The notes beneath the pieces were generated by a model. The model was given only the letters and a program-made list of their open reading frames with translations, was not told the origin of the DNA and made no database searches. The position numbers were made by a program, and so were the translations under genes. From assembly GCF_041296385.1 (NCBI RefSeq), contig NC_091017.1:77704555-77768554 (forward strand): DNA of 64,000 bases, written 5' to 3'. This DNA is from Aphelocoma coerulescens (lineage: Eukaryota; Chordata; Aves; Passeriformes; Corvidae). Positions 46,101 through 54,900 of the stretch are shown in pieces (position 1 is the stretch's first letter; each line of letters starts with the position of its first letter).

Positions 46101-47930
46101 AGGGAAAAGGGGAGAAAAAAGAGGCAGGAAATGGGAAAAAAGGGAGGGAAAAAGAAGAGGAAAAAAGAGGCAGGAAATGGGAAAAAAGGGAGGGAAAAAG
46201 AGGAGGGAAATAGGGAGAAAAAAGAGGCAGGAAATGGGAAAAAAGGGAGGGAAAAAGAAGAGAAAAAAGAGGCAGGAAATGGGAAAAAGGGAGGAAAAAG
46301 AGGAGGGAAAAGGGGAGAAAAAAGAGGCAGGAAATGGGAAAAAAGGGAGGGAAAAAGAGGAGGGAAAAGGGGAGAAAAAAGAGGCAGAAATGGGAAAAAA
46401 GGGAGGGGAAAAGAGGAGGGAAAAGGGGAGAAAAAAGAGGCAGGAAATGGGAAAAAAGGGAGGGGAAAAGGGGAGAAAAAAGAGGCAGGAAATGGGCAAA
46501 AAGGGAGGGAAAAAGAGGAGGGAAAAGGGGAGAAAAAAAGAGGTAGGAAATGGGAAAAAAGGGAGGGAAAAAGAGGCAGGAAATGGGAAAAAAGGGAGGG
46601 GAAAAGAGGAGGGAAAAGGGGAGAAAAAAGAGGCAGGAAACGGGAAAAAAGGGAGGGGAAAAGAGGAGGGAAAAGGGGAGAAAAAAGAGGCAGGAAATGG
46701 GAAAAAAGGGAGGGAAAAAAGAGAAAAAAGAGGCAGGAAATGGGAAAAAAGGGAGGAAAAAGAGGAGAAAAAAGAGGCAGGAAATGGGAAAAAAGGGAGG
46801 GAAAAAGAGGAGGGAAAAGAGGAGGGAAAAGAGGCAGGAAATGGGAAAAAAGGGAGGGGAAAAGGGGAGAAAAAAGAGGCAGGAAATGGGAAAAAAGGGA
46901 GGGGGAAAGGGGAGAAAAAAGAGGCAGGAAATGGGAAAAAAGGGAGGGGAAAAGAGGAGGGAAAAGGGGAGAAAAAAGAGGCAGGAAATGGGAAAAAAGG
47001 GAGGGAAAAAATAGAGGGAAAAAGAGGAGGGAAAAGGGGAGAAAAAAGAGGCAGGAAATGGGAAAAAAGGGAGGGAAAAAGAGGAGGGAAAAGGGGAGAA
47101 AAAAGAGGCAGGAAATGGGAAAAAAGGGAGGGAAAAAGAGGAGGGAAAAGGGGAGAAAAAAGAGGCAGGAAATGGGAAAAAAAGGGAGGGAAAAAGAGGA
47201 GGGAAAAGGGGAGAAAAAAGAGGCAGGAAATGGGAAAAAAGGGAGGGGAAAAGGGGAGAAAAAATAGGCAGGAAATGGGAAAAAAGGGAGGGGAAAAGGG
47301 GAGAAAAAAGAGGCAGGAAATGGGAAAAAAGGGAGGGAAAAAATAGAGGGAAAAAGAAGAGGGAAAAGGGGAGAAAAAGGCAGCAGGAAATGGGGGAAAA
47401 GGGAGGGGAAAAGAGGAGGGAAAAGGGGAGAAAAAAGAGGCAGGAAATGGGAAAAAAGGGAGGGGAAAAGGGGAGAAAAAAGAGGCAGGAAATGGGAAAA
47501 AGGGAGGGGAAAAGAGGAGGGAAAAGGGGAGAAAAAAGAGGCAGGAAATGGGAAAAAAGGGAGGGAAAAAGAGGAGGGAAAAGGGGAGAAAAAAGAGGCA
47601 GGAAATGGGCAAAAAGGGAGGGAAAAAGAGGAGGGAAAAGGGGAGAAAAAAGAGGCAGGAAATGGGAAAAAAGGGAGGGAAAAAGAGGAGGGAAAAGGGG
47701 AGAAAAAAGAGGCAGGAAATGGGAAAAAAGGGAGGGGAAAAGAGGAGGGAAAAGGGGAGAAAAAAGAGGCAGGAAATGGGCAAAAAGGGAGGGAAAAAGA
47801 GGAGGGAAAAGGGGAGAAAAAAAGAGGCAGGAAATGGGAAAAAAGGGAGGGAAAAAGGGGAGAAAAAAGAGGCAGGAAATGGGAAAAAAGGGAGGGAAAA
47901 AGAGGAGAGAAAAGGGGAAGAAAAAAGTGT
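43185..47930 (+). repeat. 57-bp purine-rich minisatellite
   Basis: About 4.7 kb of a unit near 57 bp: GGGAGGGAAAAAGAGGAGGG, then AAAAGGGGAGAAAAAAGAGG, then CAGGAAATGGGAAAAAA. Some units lack the GAGGAGGG segment. Unit length 57 is divisible by three, so long frames stay open; they are not genes. It fills most of the intron between exons 3 and 4. Confidence 0.95.
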
Positions 47931-47987
47931 GAGAAACCAGTTAAAAAACAGGAGGGGGGGAAAAGGGAAAAAAGGGGGAAAAAGGAG

Positions 47988-48090
47988 ATTTATCCATCAA
48001 AAATCCCAGAATTTGGAGTGGGAAAGGAGCTGGATTCCCATTTGCAGGCACTGCCAGGTGGGATTTTTGGGAAGTTTTTTTTGGGGGGGG
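47988..48090 (-). repeat. Boundary block shared with 36,590-36,690
   Basis: Copy of the block described at 36,591. It is preceded by AGTGTGAGAAACCAGTTAAAAAACAGG (47,925-47,955, in parts), which also precedes the other copy, so the duplicated segment includes the end of the purine tract. From 48,091 to 48,570 the intron is unique and no gene is visible. Confidence 0.85.
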
Positions 48091-48570
48091 GGTTTTTTTC
48101 CCTGCTCTTTCAGCTTCATCACCCACTGCTGGGAAAATCTCACCCGTGAGATCCATAAAAACCCCCAAACCTTGGAAACCTCCAAACCCTTGGAAAAAAG
48201 GGGGAAAAAAATCCCAATGGTGCCTTGTTTTCTATGGAAAAAAAAGCGGGAATTTCTTTGGGATTGTGCTCCTGGCTTGCTAAAAAATACCCAGAGGTAC
48301 TTCCCAGCTCAAATCCTTCTCCCAAATCCTGCCTTCCTTGGCTGCTTGAATTATTCCTTAACAAAATCCCTGACTGCTGCCTTGCTACGGAGAACACTTC
48401 TTGGCTCATTCCCAATTTTTATCCAATCCTTCCCAAAAAAAAAACAAAAAAACCCCCCTTCTCACCAATCCATTCCCTGCTCATTCCCCACTGGGATTTC
48501 CCATCCTGAAAACCCAAAACCCCCCCCAAAAAAAGGAGAAAAAAACCAAACCCTTTGGGAATTACGTGAC

Positions 48571-48890
48571 CTTGGGAGCGGCTGGATCGACGGGAAGAGC
48601 GGTCGGTGCTGGATGATCTCCGAGGTCTGGGACTGGATCTCAGGAGATTCCTGGAACGTTGTGGGGATCTGGATCTGTGCCTGGGGCTGAGCCTTCGGAT
48701 GGAACGGGGGCTACGGCTCCGGGGCCTTCGGAATCTGCCGGGACTGCGGGATCGGGAGCGGTAACGGTGCAGGGCGGAGCCGGAAGCTCCGGAGCCTCTG
48801 GAGATGTTGGGGCGGGAATGTCTCCGGTTGGGGCTGGAGGAACTGGAACGGTGTTTGGGGGTTCGGTTCTCCTTCCTGTCGCCGGCATTC
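48571..48890 (-). CDS. ZNF638: ZNF638 exon 3 of window: RS domain
   Basis: 320 nt, window residues about 34-140. After the shared Arg codon it reads NAGDRKENRTPKHRSSSSSP, then a stretch dense in Arg-Ser dipeptides including YRSRSRSPGRFRRPRSRSP and SPRHRSRSPQRSR, ending SRRSSRSQ. RS domains are phosphorylated and place proteins in nuclear speckles; ZNF638 has one between its zinc finger and RRM1, so position and content agree. The acceptor CCCCCTCAG follows a long T-run on the coding strand; the donor is CAAG|GTCACG, a non-optimal 5' site. There is no ATG in this frame, so it is missed by ORF finding; the two other frames are also open but show no family similarity. Confidence 0.92.
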
Positions 48891-48984
48891 CTGAGGGGGA
48901 GGAAAAAAAAAAAAAAGGGATGGGTGGGGGGATAGGAAGGAATGGTTGGGAGAAGTGGGAATGGTGGGGTTGGAGAGGGGGAAA

Positions 48985-50080
48985 ATGAAGGGAGATGTTG
49001 GGAGGGGTTTGTGGGGTTTAAAGGGGTGTTGGGAGAGCTGGAGGAGGGGTTTGGGATATGGGGGGAGACTCGGGGAATGGTGGGGAAGGTGGGATTTGGG
49101 AAGGAATTGCTGGTTGGGAGGGTTGGGATTGATAGAGCTGTTGGGGTTGCTCTTGGATCCGTGGGAATGTCCCAAAACCAGGTTGGACATTGGGGTTCGG
49201 AGCCACCTGGGATAGAGGGAGGTGTCCCTAAACGTGGATGGGATTGGGAATGGGATTCCAGGTGTTTTCCAAGTCAAAGCATTCCAAGATTCTGGATCCA
49301 GGCTGGGAGAGCTGGGAATGTTCACTTGGAGAAGGGAAAACTCCAGGGAATCCTCAGAGTCCCTAAAGGGGCTCCAGGAGAGCTGCAGAGAGATTTGGGA
49401 TAAGGGATTTGGGATAAGAGGCAGGGAATGGCTTCCCAGTGGGAAAGGGGAGCTTGGGGTGGGATTTGGGAATGGAATTGCTGGGAATGGAATTGCCAGA
49501 GCAGCTGGGGCTGCCCCTGGATCCCTGGGAATGTCCAAGGCCAGGTTGGACACTGGGGCTTGGATCCAGCTGGGATAGAGGGAGGTGTCCCTAAACATGG
49601 GATGGGGTGGGAATGGGATGGGATTTAAAATCCCTACTAATCCAAAGCATTCCAGGATTGTGGAGCCCCTCTGGATCAGGCTGGGAGAGCTGGGAATGTT
49701 CCCCTGGAGAAGGGAAGGAGCCAGGGAGAGCTGGGAGCCCCTTGCAGGGCCTAAAGGGGCTCCAGGAGAGCTGCAGAGGGACTGGGGCCAAGGGCTGGAG
49801 GGGCAGGAGGCAGGGAATGGCTTCCCAGTGGGAAAGGGGAGCTTGGGCTGGGATGTTGGGAAGGAATTGCTGGCTGGGAGGGTGGGGAGGAGCTGGGCTG
49901 GAATTGCCAGAGCAGCTGGGGCTGCCCCTGGATCCCTGGGAATGCCCAAGGCCAGGCTGGGATGGATTTGGATCCACCTGGGATAGCAGAAGCTGTCCCT
50001 GCCCATGGAAAGGGGGTGGAATTGTTGGGATTGAAGATCCTTCCCAAGCCAACCTATTCCACAATTCCATGATTCTTCTC
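48985..50080 (+). mobile_element. Three head-to-tail CR1 LINE 3' ends
   Basis: Three related copies end near 49,290, 49,680 and 50,080. Each has GGGAATGTTC, GAGAAGGGAA, CCTAAAGGGGCTCCAGGAGAG, GGAATGGCTTCCCAGTGGGA, AGCTGGGGCTGCCCCTGGAT (fragments) and a tail ATTCCAGGATTCTGGA, which matches the order of the avian CR1 3' end and its ATTCTATGATTCTATGA tail from family knowledge. Orientation is plus, antisense to ZNF638. The first copy is most diverged. No reverse-transcriptase frame is present. Confidence 0.75.
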
Positions 50081-50249
50081 CTCACGGATTTTTCCCAAAG
50101 TTTCTTGGTTTTATTTCTTTCTTTCAAGCTTTTTTTGTTTTCCCTCCCCTTCCTTGTTCAGAACAGAGAGACCTCAACTGCAGCTCCCTGAAGGAATTCC
50201 AGCCACACACCCACACTCAGCTTCCCGGGAAATCTGGAGGAGTCATTCA

Positions 50250-51340
50250 TGGAAACATCCCAGGAAAATCCCAGGAACATCCCAGGAAAAACTCAGGAAC
50301 ATCCCAGGGACATCCCAGGGACATCCCAGGAAAATCCCAGGAACATCCCAGGAACATCCCAGGAACATCCCAGGAACATCCCAGGAAAATCTCAGGAAAA
50401 TCTCAGGAAAATCCCAGGAAAATCCCAGGAACATCCCAGGGACATCCCAGGGACATCCCAGGAACATCCCAGGGAAATCCCAGGAAAATCTCAGGAACAT
50501 CTCAGGAACATCCCAGGAACATCCCAGGAAAATCTCAGGAAAATCCCAGGAACATCCCAGGAACATTCCAGGGAAATCCCAGGAAAATCTCAGGAACATC
50601 TCAGGAACATCCCAGGAACATCCCAGGAACATCCCAGGAAAATCTCAGGAAAATCCCAGGAAAATCCCAGGAACATCCCAGGAAAATCTCAGGAACATCT
50701 CAGGAACATCCCAGGAACATCCCAGGAAAATCTCAGGAAAATCCCAGGAAAATCCCAGGAACATCCCAGGAACATCCCAGGAACATCCCAGGAAAATCCC
50801 AGGAACAACCCAGGAAAATCCCAGGAAAATCCCAGGAAAATCTCAGGAACATCCCAGGAACATCCCCGGAAAATCTCAGGAAAATCCCAGGAAAATCCCA
50901 GGAAAATCTCAGGAACATCCCAGGGACATCCCAGGAACATTCCAGGAAAATCCCAGGAACATCCCAGGAAAATCTCAGGAAAATCTCAGGAAAATCCCAG
51001 GAAAATCTCAGGAAAATCCCAGGAACATTCCAGGAACATCCCAGGAACATCCCAGGAACATCCCAGGAAAATCTCAGGAACATCCCAAGAACATCCCAGG
51101 GACATCCCAGGGACATCCCAGGAAAATCCCAGGAACATCCCAGGAAAATCCTAGGAAAATCCCAGGAAAATCTCAGGAAAATCTCAGGAAAATCCCAGGA
51201 AAATCCCAGGAAAATCTCAGGAACATCCCAGGGACATCCCAGGAACATCCCAGGAACATCCCAGGAAAATCCCAGGAACATCTCAGGAAAATCCCAGGAA
51301 AATCCCAGGAAAATCCCAAGAAAATCCCAACAATTCCAGC
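50250..51340 (+). repeat. 11-bp minisatellite
   Basis: About 99 copies of ATCCCAGGAAC / ATCCCAGGAAA / ATCTCAGGAAA. Because 11 is not a multiple of three, each frame cycles through all phases and stays open. It lies between exons 2 and 3. Sequence 51,341-51,823 is unique intron. Confidence 0.95.
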
Positions 51341-51823
51341 CCAAAGCACAGAGAAATCTCCAACCAGGAAAACAATCCCAAGGTGGTGAGAAGAGCAATT
51401 AATGCCCAGCGAGGTGATTAAAAAGGGATTCATCAGAGGTGGGAAAGAGGGAAAATGAAAGGATAAAGTTGGGAATCTGTGGATTCCAAGGGTTTTCCAG
51501 CTTGTGGGAATGTCATTCCCCAAGGAATCTTTGGAAGTTGGGAAAAAGGAGCCAACATTCCCCTGGTGAAACAAACCAGGAGGGACGAACGGGATAAAAA
51601 AATTGGGGAATTTTAAGGTCCCTCCTACCCAAACCAGCTCGGAATTCTACGGAATTTGGGACCAAAAACCCCCCCCCAAGAAATCCCCGAAAAAAATCCC
51701 ACAAAATTTTGTAACGGAAGGGTGGTGACGTCATCGAGAGAGCTTGGAGGAGGTAATTAAGGAGATGAATTGCCGGGAGTAATTAATTATTAACGAACGA
51801 AGGGAAGGAATGCTACGAGGTAC

Positions 51824-51862
51824 CTGTTGGAGGAGTGAGCCTCGGGATTCCACTCGGGATAT
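51824..51862 (-). CDS. ZNF638: ZNF638 exon 2 of window: linker between zinc finger and RS domain
   Basis: A 39-nt micro-exon encoding YPEWNPEAHSSN, with one base at its start completing the Gln codon from exon 1 and two bases (AG) at its end. The acceptor is TTGACAG and the donor AACAG|GTACCT. YPxWNPE directly after the finger is a strong family signature. It is too short to find by open-frame length, but the phases on both sides (2 then 2) fit only this reading. The upstream intron of 1,006 bp is mostly CR1 3' ends in antisense orientation; the downstream intron of 2,933 bp holds an 11-bp repeat and three more CR1 3' ends. Confidence 0.88.
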
Positions 51863-51964
51863 CTGTCAAGGACAATGGGAAAACGTCAGTGGAAAAGGCA
51901 AAATTCCCAACCAAATCGGGATTTTTTCCCGAGAAATATTCCCAGTTAACATTCCAGGAGCACC

Positions 51965-52835
51965 AAATGCTGCTTTTTCTTTATCCAGTGCTGCTCAGAT
52001 GGGAATTGGATCCACCTGGGATGGTGGGAAGTGTCCCTGGATAGGATTTAAGGTCTCTCCTAAACTAAAACATTCCAGGATTCTGGATCTAGGCTGGGAG
52101 AGCTGGGAATGTTCTCCTGGAGAAGGGAGAATTCCAGGGAATCCTCAGAGTCCCTAAAGGGGCTCCAGGAGAGCTGCAGAGGGATTTGGGATAAGGGATT
52201 TGGGATAAGGGATTTGGGATAAGGGATTTGGGCCAGGAGGCAGGGAATGGCTTCCCAGTGGGAAAGGGGAGCTTGGGGTGGGATTTGGGAATGGAATTGC
52301 TGGGAATGGAATTGCCAGAGCAGCTGGGGCTGCCCCTGGATCCCTGGGAATGCCCAAGGCCAGGCTGGGATGGGATTTGGAAAAGCCTGGGATGGTGGGA
52401 GGTGTCCCTGCCCATGGGATGGGGTGGGAATGGGATGGGATTTAAGGTCTTTTCCCACCCAAAGCATTCCAGGATTCTGGAGCCCCTCTGCTCTGGATCA
52501 GGCTGGGAGAGCTGGGAATGTTCCCCTGGAGAAGGGAAGGAGCCAGGGAGAGCTGGGAGCCCCTTGCAGGGCCTAAAGGGGCTCCAGGAGAGCTGCAGAG
52601 GGATTTGGGATGAGGGATTTGGGATAGGAGGCAGGGAATGGCTTCCCAGTGGGATTTGGGAAGGAATTCCTCGGGATGGAATTCCCAGAGCAGCTGGGGC
52701 TGCCCCTGGATCCCTGGGAACATCCCAGGCCAGGCTGGGATGAACCTGGATCCACCTGGGATGGTGGGAGGTGTCCCTGCCCATGGGATGGGGTAGGAAT
52801 GGGATGAGATTCCAGGTGCTCCCTCCCCAGCATCC
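51965..52835 (+). mobile_element. CR1 LINE 3' ends (one partial and two fuller copies)
   Basis: Tails near 52,086, 52,490 and 52,830 with GGTGTCCCTGCCCATGGGAT and ATTCCAGGATTCTGG. The fuller copies resemble those at 49-50.1 kb closely. Between 52,183 and 52,230 the phrase GGGATTTGGGATAA is expanded to four copies. Antisense to ZNF638, in the intron between exons 1 and 2. Confidence 0.75.
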
Positions 52836-52868
52836 CAGCATTCCCAAGGATTCCCAGGGATCCCTTAC

Positions 52869-52930
52869 TGTTGGCGCAGCTTGCGGCAGCTCTCCAGGTG
52901 GGCAGGGTTGTTCTGGTGCAGGATCCAATC
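52869..52930 (-). CDS. ZNF638: ZNF638 exon 1 of window: second half of matrin-type zinc finger
   Basis: Encodes DWILHQNNPAHLESCRKLRQ (window residues 1-20) plus two bases of the next codon. The HQNNPAH stretch is the H-x5-H half of a matrin/U1C-type finger; its C-x2-C half should be in the preceding exon, which I cannot find in 53-64 kb. The acceptor is TTTTCCAG just above 52,930 and the donor is CA|GTAAGG, a good 5' splice site. It starts in phase 0 and ends with two bases over, which exon 2 completes to CAA (Gln). The upstream intron carries a G-run of about nine next to the acceptor. The finger is expected to contribute to nucleic-acid binding, by family knowledge. Confidence 0.9.
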
Positions 52931-53775
52931 CTGGAAAAGGGGGGGGGAAAAAACCCCAAAAAAAAGGACAGCAGGAAAAAACGGGATCAAAGCGAGAAAC
53001 AACGGGATTGACCCCCGAGCTCCAGTTTGCACCTTCCAACCCCGTTTTTTTACCTCAGGAAAAGTCCAAATTCCATGGAAAAAAACCCAAGCAGGGAATT
53101 CCAACAATTCCTTCTCCTTCCTGACTGCTCCAGCCCCCAAAATCTCCACGAACTCCAATGGATTTCCCAATCCATGAATTCCATCCACGACCCCCCCCAA
53201 CCCCACCCCCAGCAGGCGGCGGCACCACGGGGGATCAGCGGGAGCCAAAATCCACGGAATTCCCAAGATTCCCAAAAATTCCCAACATCGTTCCCACTCT
53301 GGAATTCCCACGCTTGGAGCTTTGGGAATGTCGAGGCCCAACTCCTCGCAGAATTTTGGGATATTTTGTCCCAGTTTTGTTTGAGAAGGGATGAAGCTCG
53401 GTGTGGGATTGGTGAGGATTTCAAGGAACCCCCCCATAAAAAAAAATGGGATGGAATTCCAAGGAGAATTCCCTAAAATTGGGTTTTACTGGGAATGTGG
53501 GATGGGAGGTGGAGGAGGAACGGGGGATATTCCTTGGGAAAAGCTGGGGGTGTCCAGGGGTGATGGGATGGGGGAAAATTCTGGGGGAAAAAAAAGGGAA
53601 TTTGGGAGCTTTAAAACCGCAGGGAAAAGGGGGGAATGGTGGGCAGGGATTTGGGGGGGGTTAATTGGGTGAGGGGCTAATTAATGGAGTTAATGGGAAT
53701 GCAAATGAGGGGGGGGTTAATGGAAATGGAGGTGGGAGGGGAGAAGGGGTGTAATTAATAGGGGGGGGAATGTAA
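52931..53775 (-). other. Upstream intron, mostly unique
   Basis: No supported exon. A GT-AG-like end (TTTTCCTGAG|GTAAAAAA at about 53,055) is preceded by an open frame, but its peptide shows no ZNF638 or other similarity. Confidence 0.5.
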
Positions 53776-53779
53776 TTAG

Positions 53780-54900
53780 AGGGGGTGAGGGATCTGAAAT
53801 AGGGGATAGGTGATGGAAAATAGGGAATGAGGGATGGAAAATAGGGAATAACTCATAAAAAATAGGGAATAAGTGATAAAATAGGGAATGAGTGATGGAA
53901 AATAGGGAATAATTGAGATAAAATAGGGAATAATTGAGATAAAAAGTGGAATAAGTGATAGGAAATAGGGAATAATTGAGATAAAATAGGGAATAAGTGA
54001 TAAAATAGGGAATAACTGATAAAAAATAGGGATTAAGTGAGAGAAAATAAGGAATAATTGAGATAAAATAGGGAATAAGTGAGATAAAATAGGGAATAAG
54101 TGATAAAAAATAGGGAATAATTGAGATAAAATAGGGAATAAGTGATGGAAAATAGGGAATAATTGACAGAAAATAGGGAATGAGAGAAAATAGGGAATAA
54201 GTGATAAAAAATAGGGAATGAGTGAGATAAAATAGGGAATAATTGAGATAAAAAGTGGAATAAGCGATGGAAAATAGGGAATAACTGATAGAAAATAGGG
54301 AATGATTGAGAGAAAATAGGGAATAATTGAGATAAAAAGTGGAATAAGTGATAGGAAATAGGGAATAAGTGATGGAAAATACGGAATAACTGATAAAATA
54401 GGGAATGATTGATAAAAAATAGGGATTAAGTGAGATAAAATAGGGAATAATTGAGATAAAATAGGGAATGAGTGATGGAAAATAGGGAATAATTGATAAA
54501 AAATAGGGAATAACTGATAAAATAGGGAATGATTGAGAGAAAATAGGGAATAAGTGATAAAATAGGGAATAAGTGAGATAAAATAGGGAATAATTGAGAT
54601 AAAAAGTGGAATAAGTGATAGGAAATAGGGAATAATTGAGATAAAATAGGGAATAAGTGATGGAAAATAGGGAATGAGTGAGAGAAAATAGGGAATGAGT
54701 GATAAAAAATAGGGAATAACTGATAAAAAATAGGGAATGATTGAGAGAAAATAGGGAATAATTGAGATAAAATAGGGAATAAGTGATAAAATAGGGAATA
54801 ACTGATAAAAAATAGGGATTAAGTGAGATAAAATAGGGAATAATTGAGATAAAATAGGAAATAAGTGAGAGAAAATAGGGAATAATTGAGATAAAATGCA
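53780..54900 (+). repeat. AATAGGGAATAATTGAGATAA array
   Basis: 1.1 kb of 19-21-bp units ATAGGGAATAATTGAGATAA / ATAGGGAATAAGTGATAAA. AT-rich, in the upstream intron. Confidence 0.93.

Larger units (their letters stand above)
2886..52930 (-). other. ZNF638: ZNF638 gene, internal part (16 exons)
   Basis: This is the span of the sixteen exons described one by one below. Joined from high to low coordinates they give 2,043 nt, or 681 codons, with no stop. All 15 junctions are GT-AG and phase-compatible. The domain order is half matrin-type zinc finger, RS domain, RRM1, basic/acidic linker, RRM2, RRM3. That order, and local matches such as [19 protein letters not shown] and SCRKLRQQ, fit vertebrate ZNF638 (NP220) rather than its relatives MATR3 and RBM20. 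The human protein is nuclear, binds cytidine clusters in DNA and works with the HUSH/SETDB1 silencing machinery; that is family knowledge, not seen here. Introns range from 95 to 8,093 bp and are mostly tandem repeats. Promoter, start codon, N-terminal region and C-terminal part are not in the window. Confidence 0.92.

Noticed and set aside
43128..47783. 1,551-codon frame rich in Phe, Pro, Ser and Leu, resembling a membrane protein
   Set aside because: Translation of the 57-bp purine-rich repeat (19-residue period). It ends in a stop before exon 4 and has no splice link.
50154..51389. Frame of 411 codons with PGTSQEN-type repeats
   Set aside because: An 11-bp repeat cycles through all frames and keeps them open; it lies in the intron between exons 2 and 3.
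52865..53437. Possible upstream exon ending at the GTAAAAAA near 53,055 on the minus strand
   Set aside because: The donor looks good and a frame is open, but the peptide has no cysteine pair or other similarity to the expected zinc-finger exon, and the frame runs on from exon 1 only by chance.
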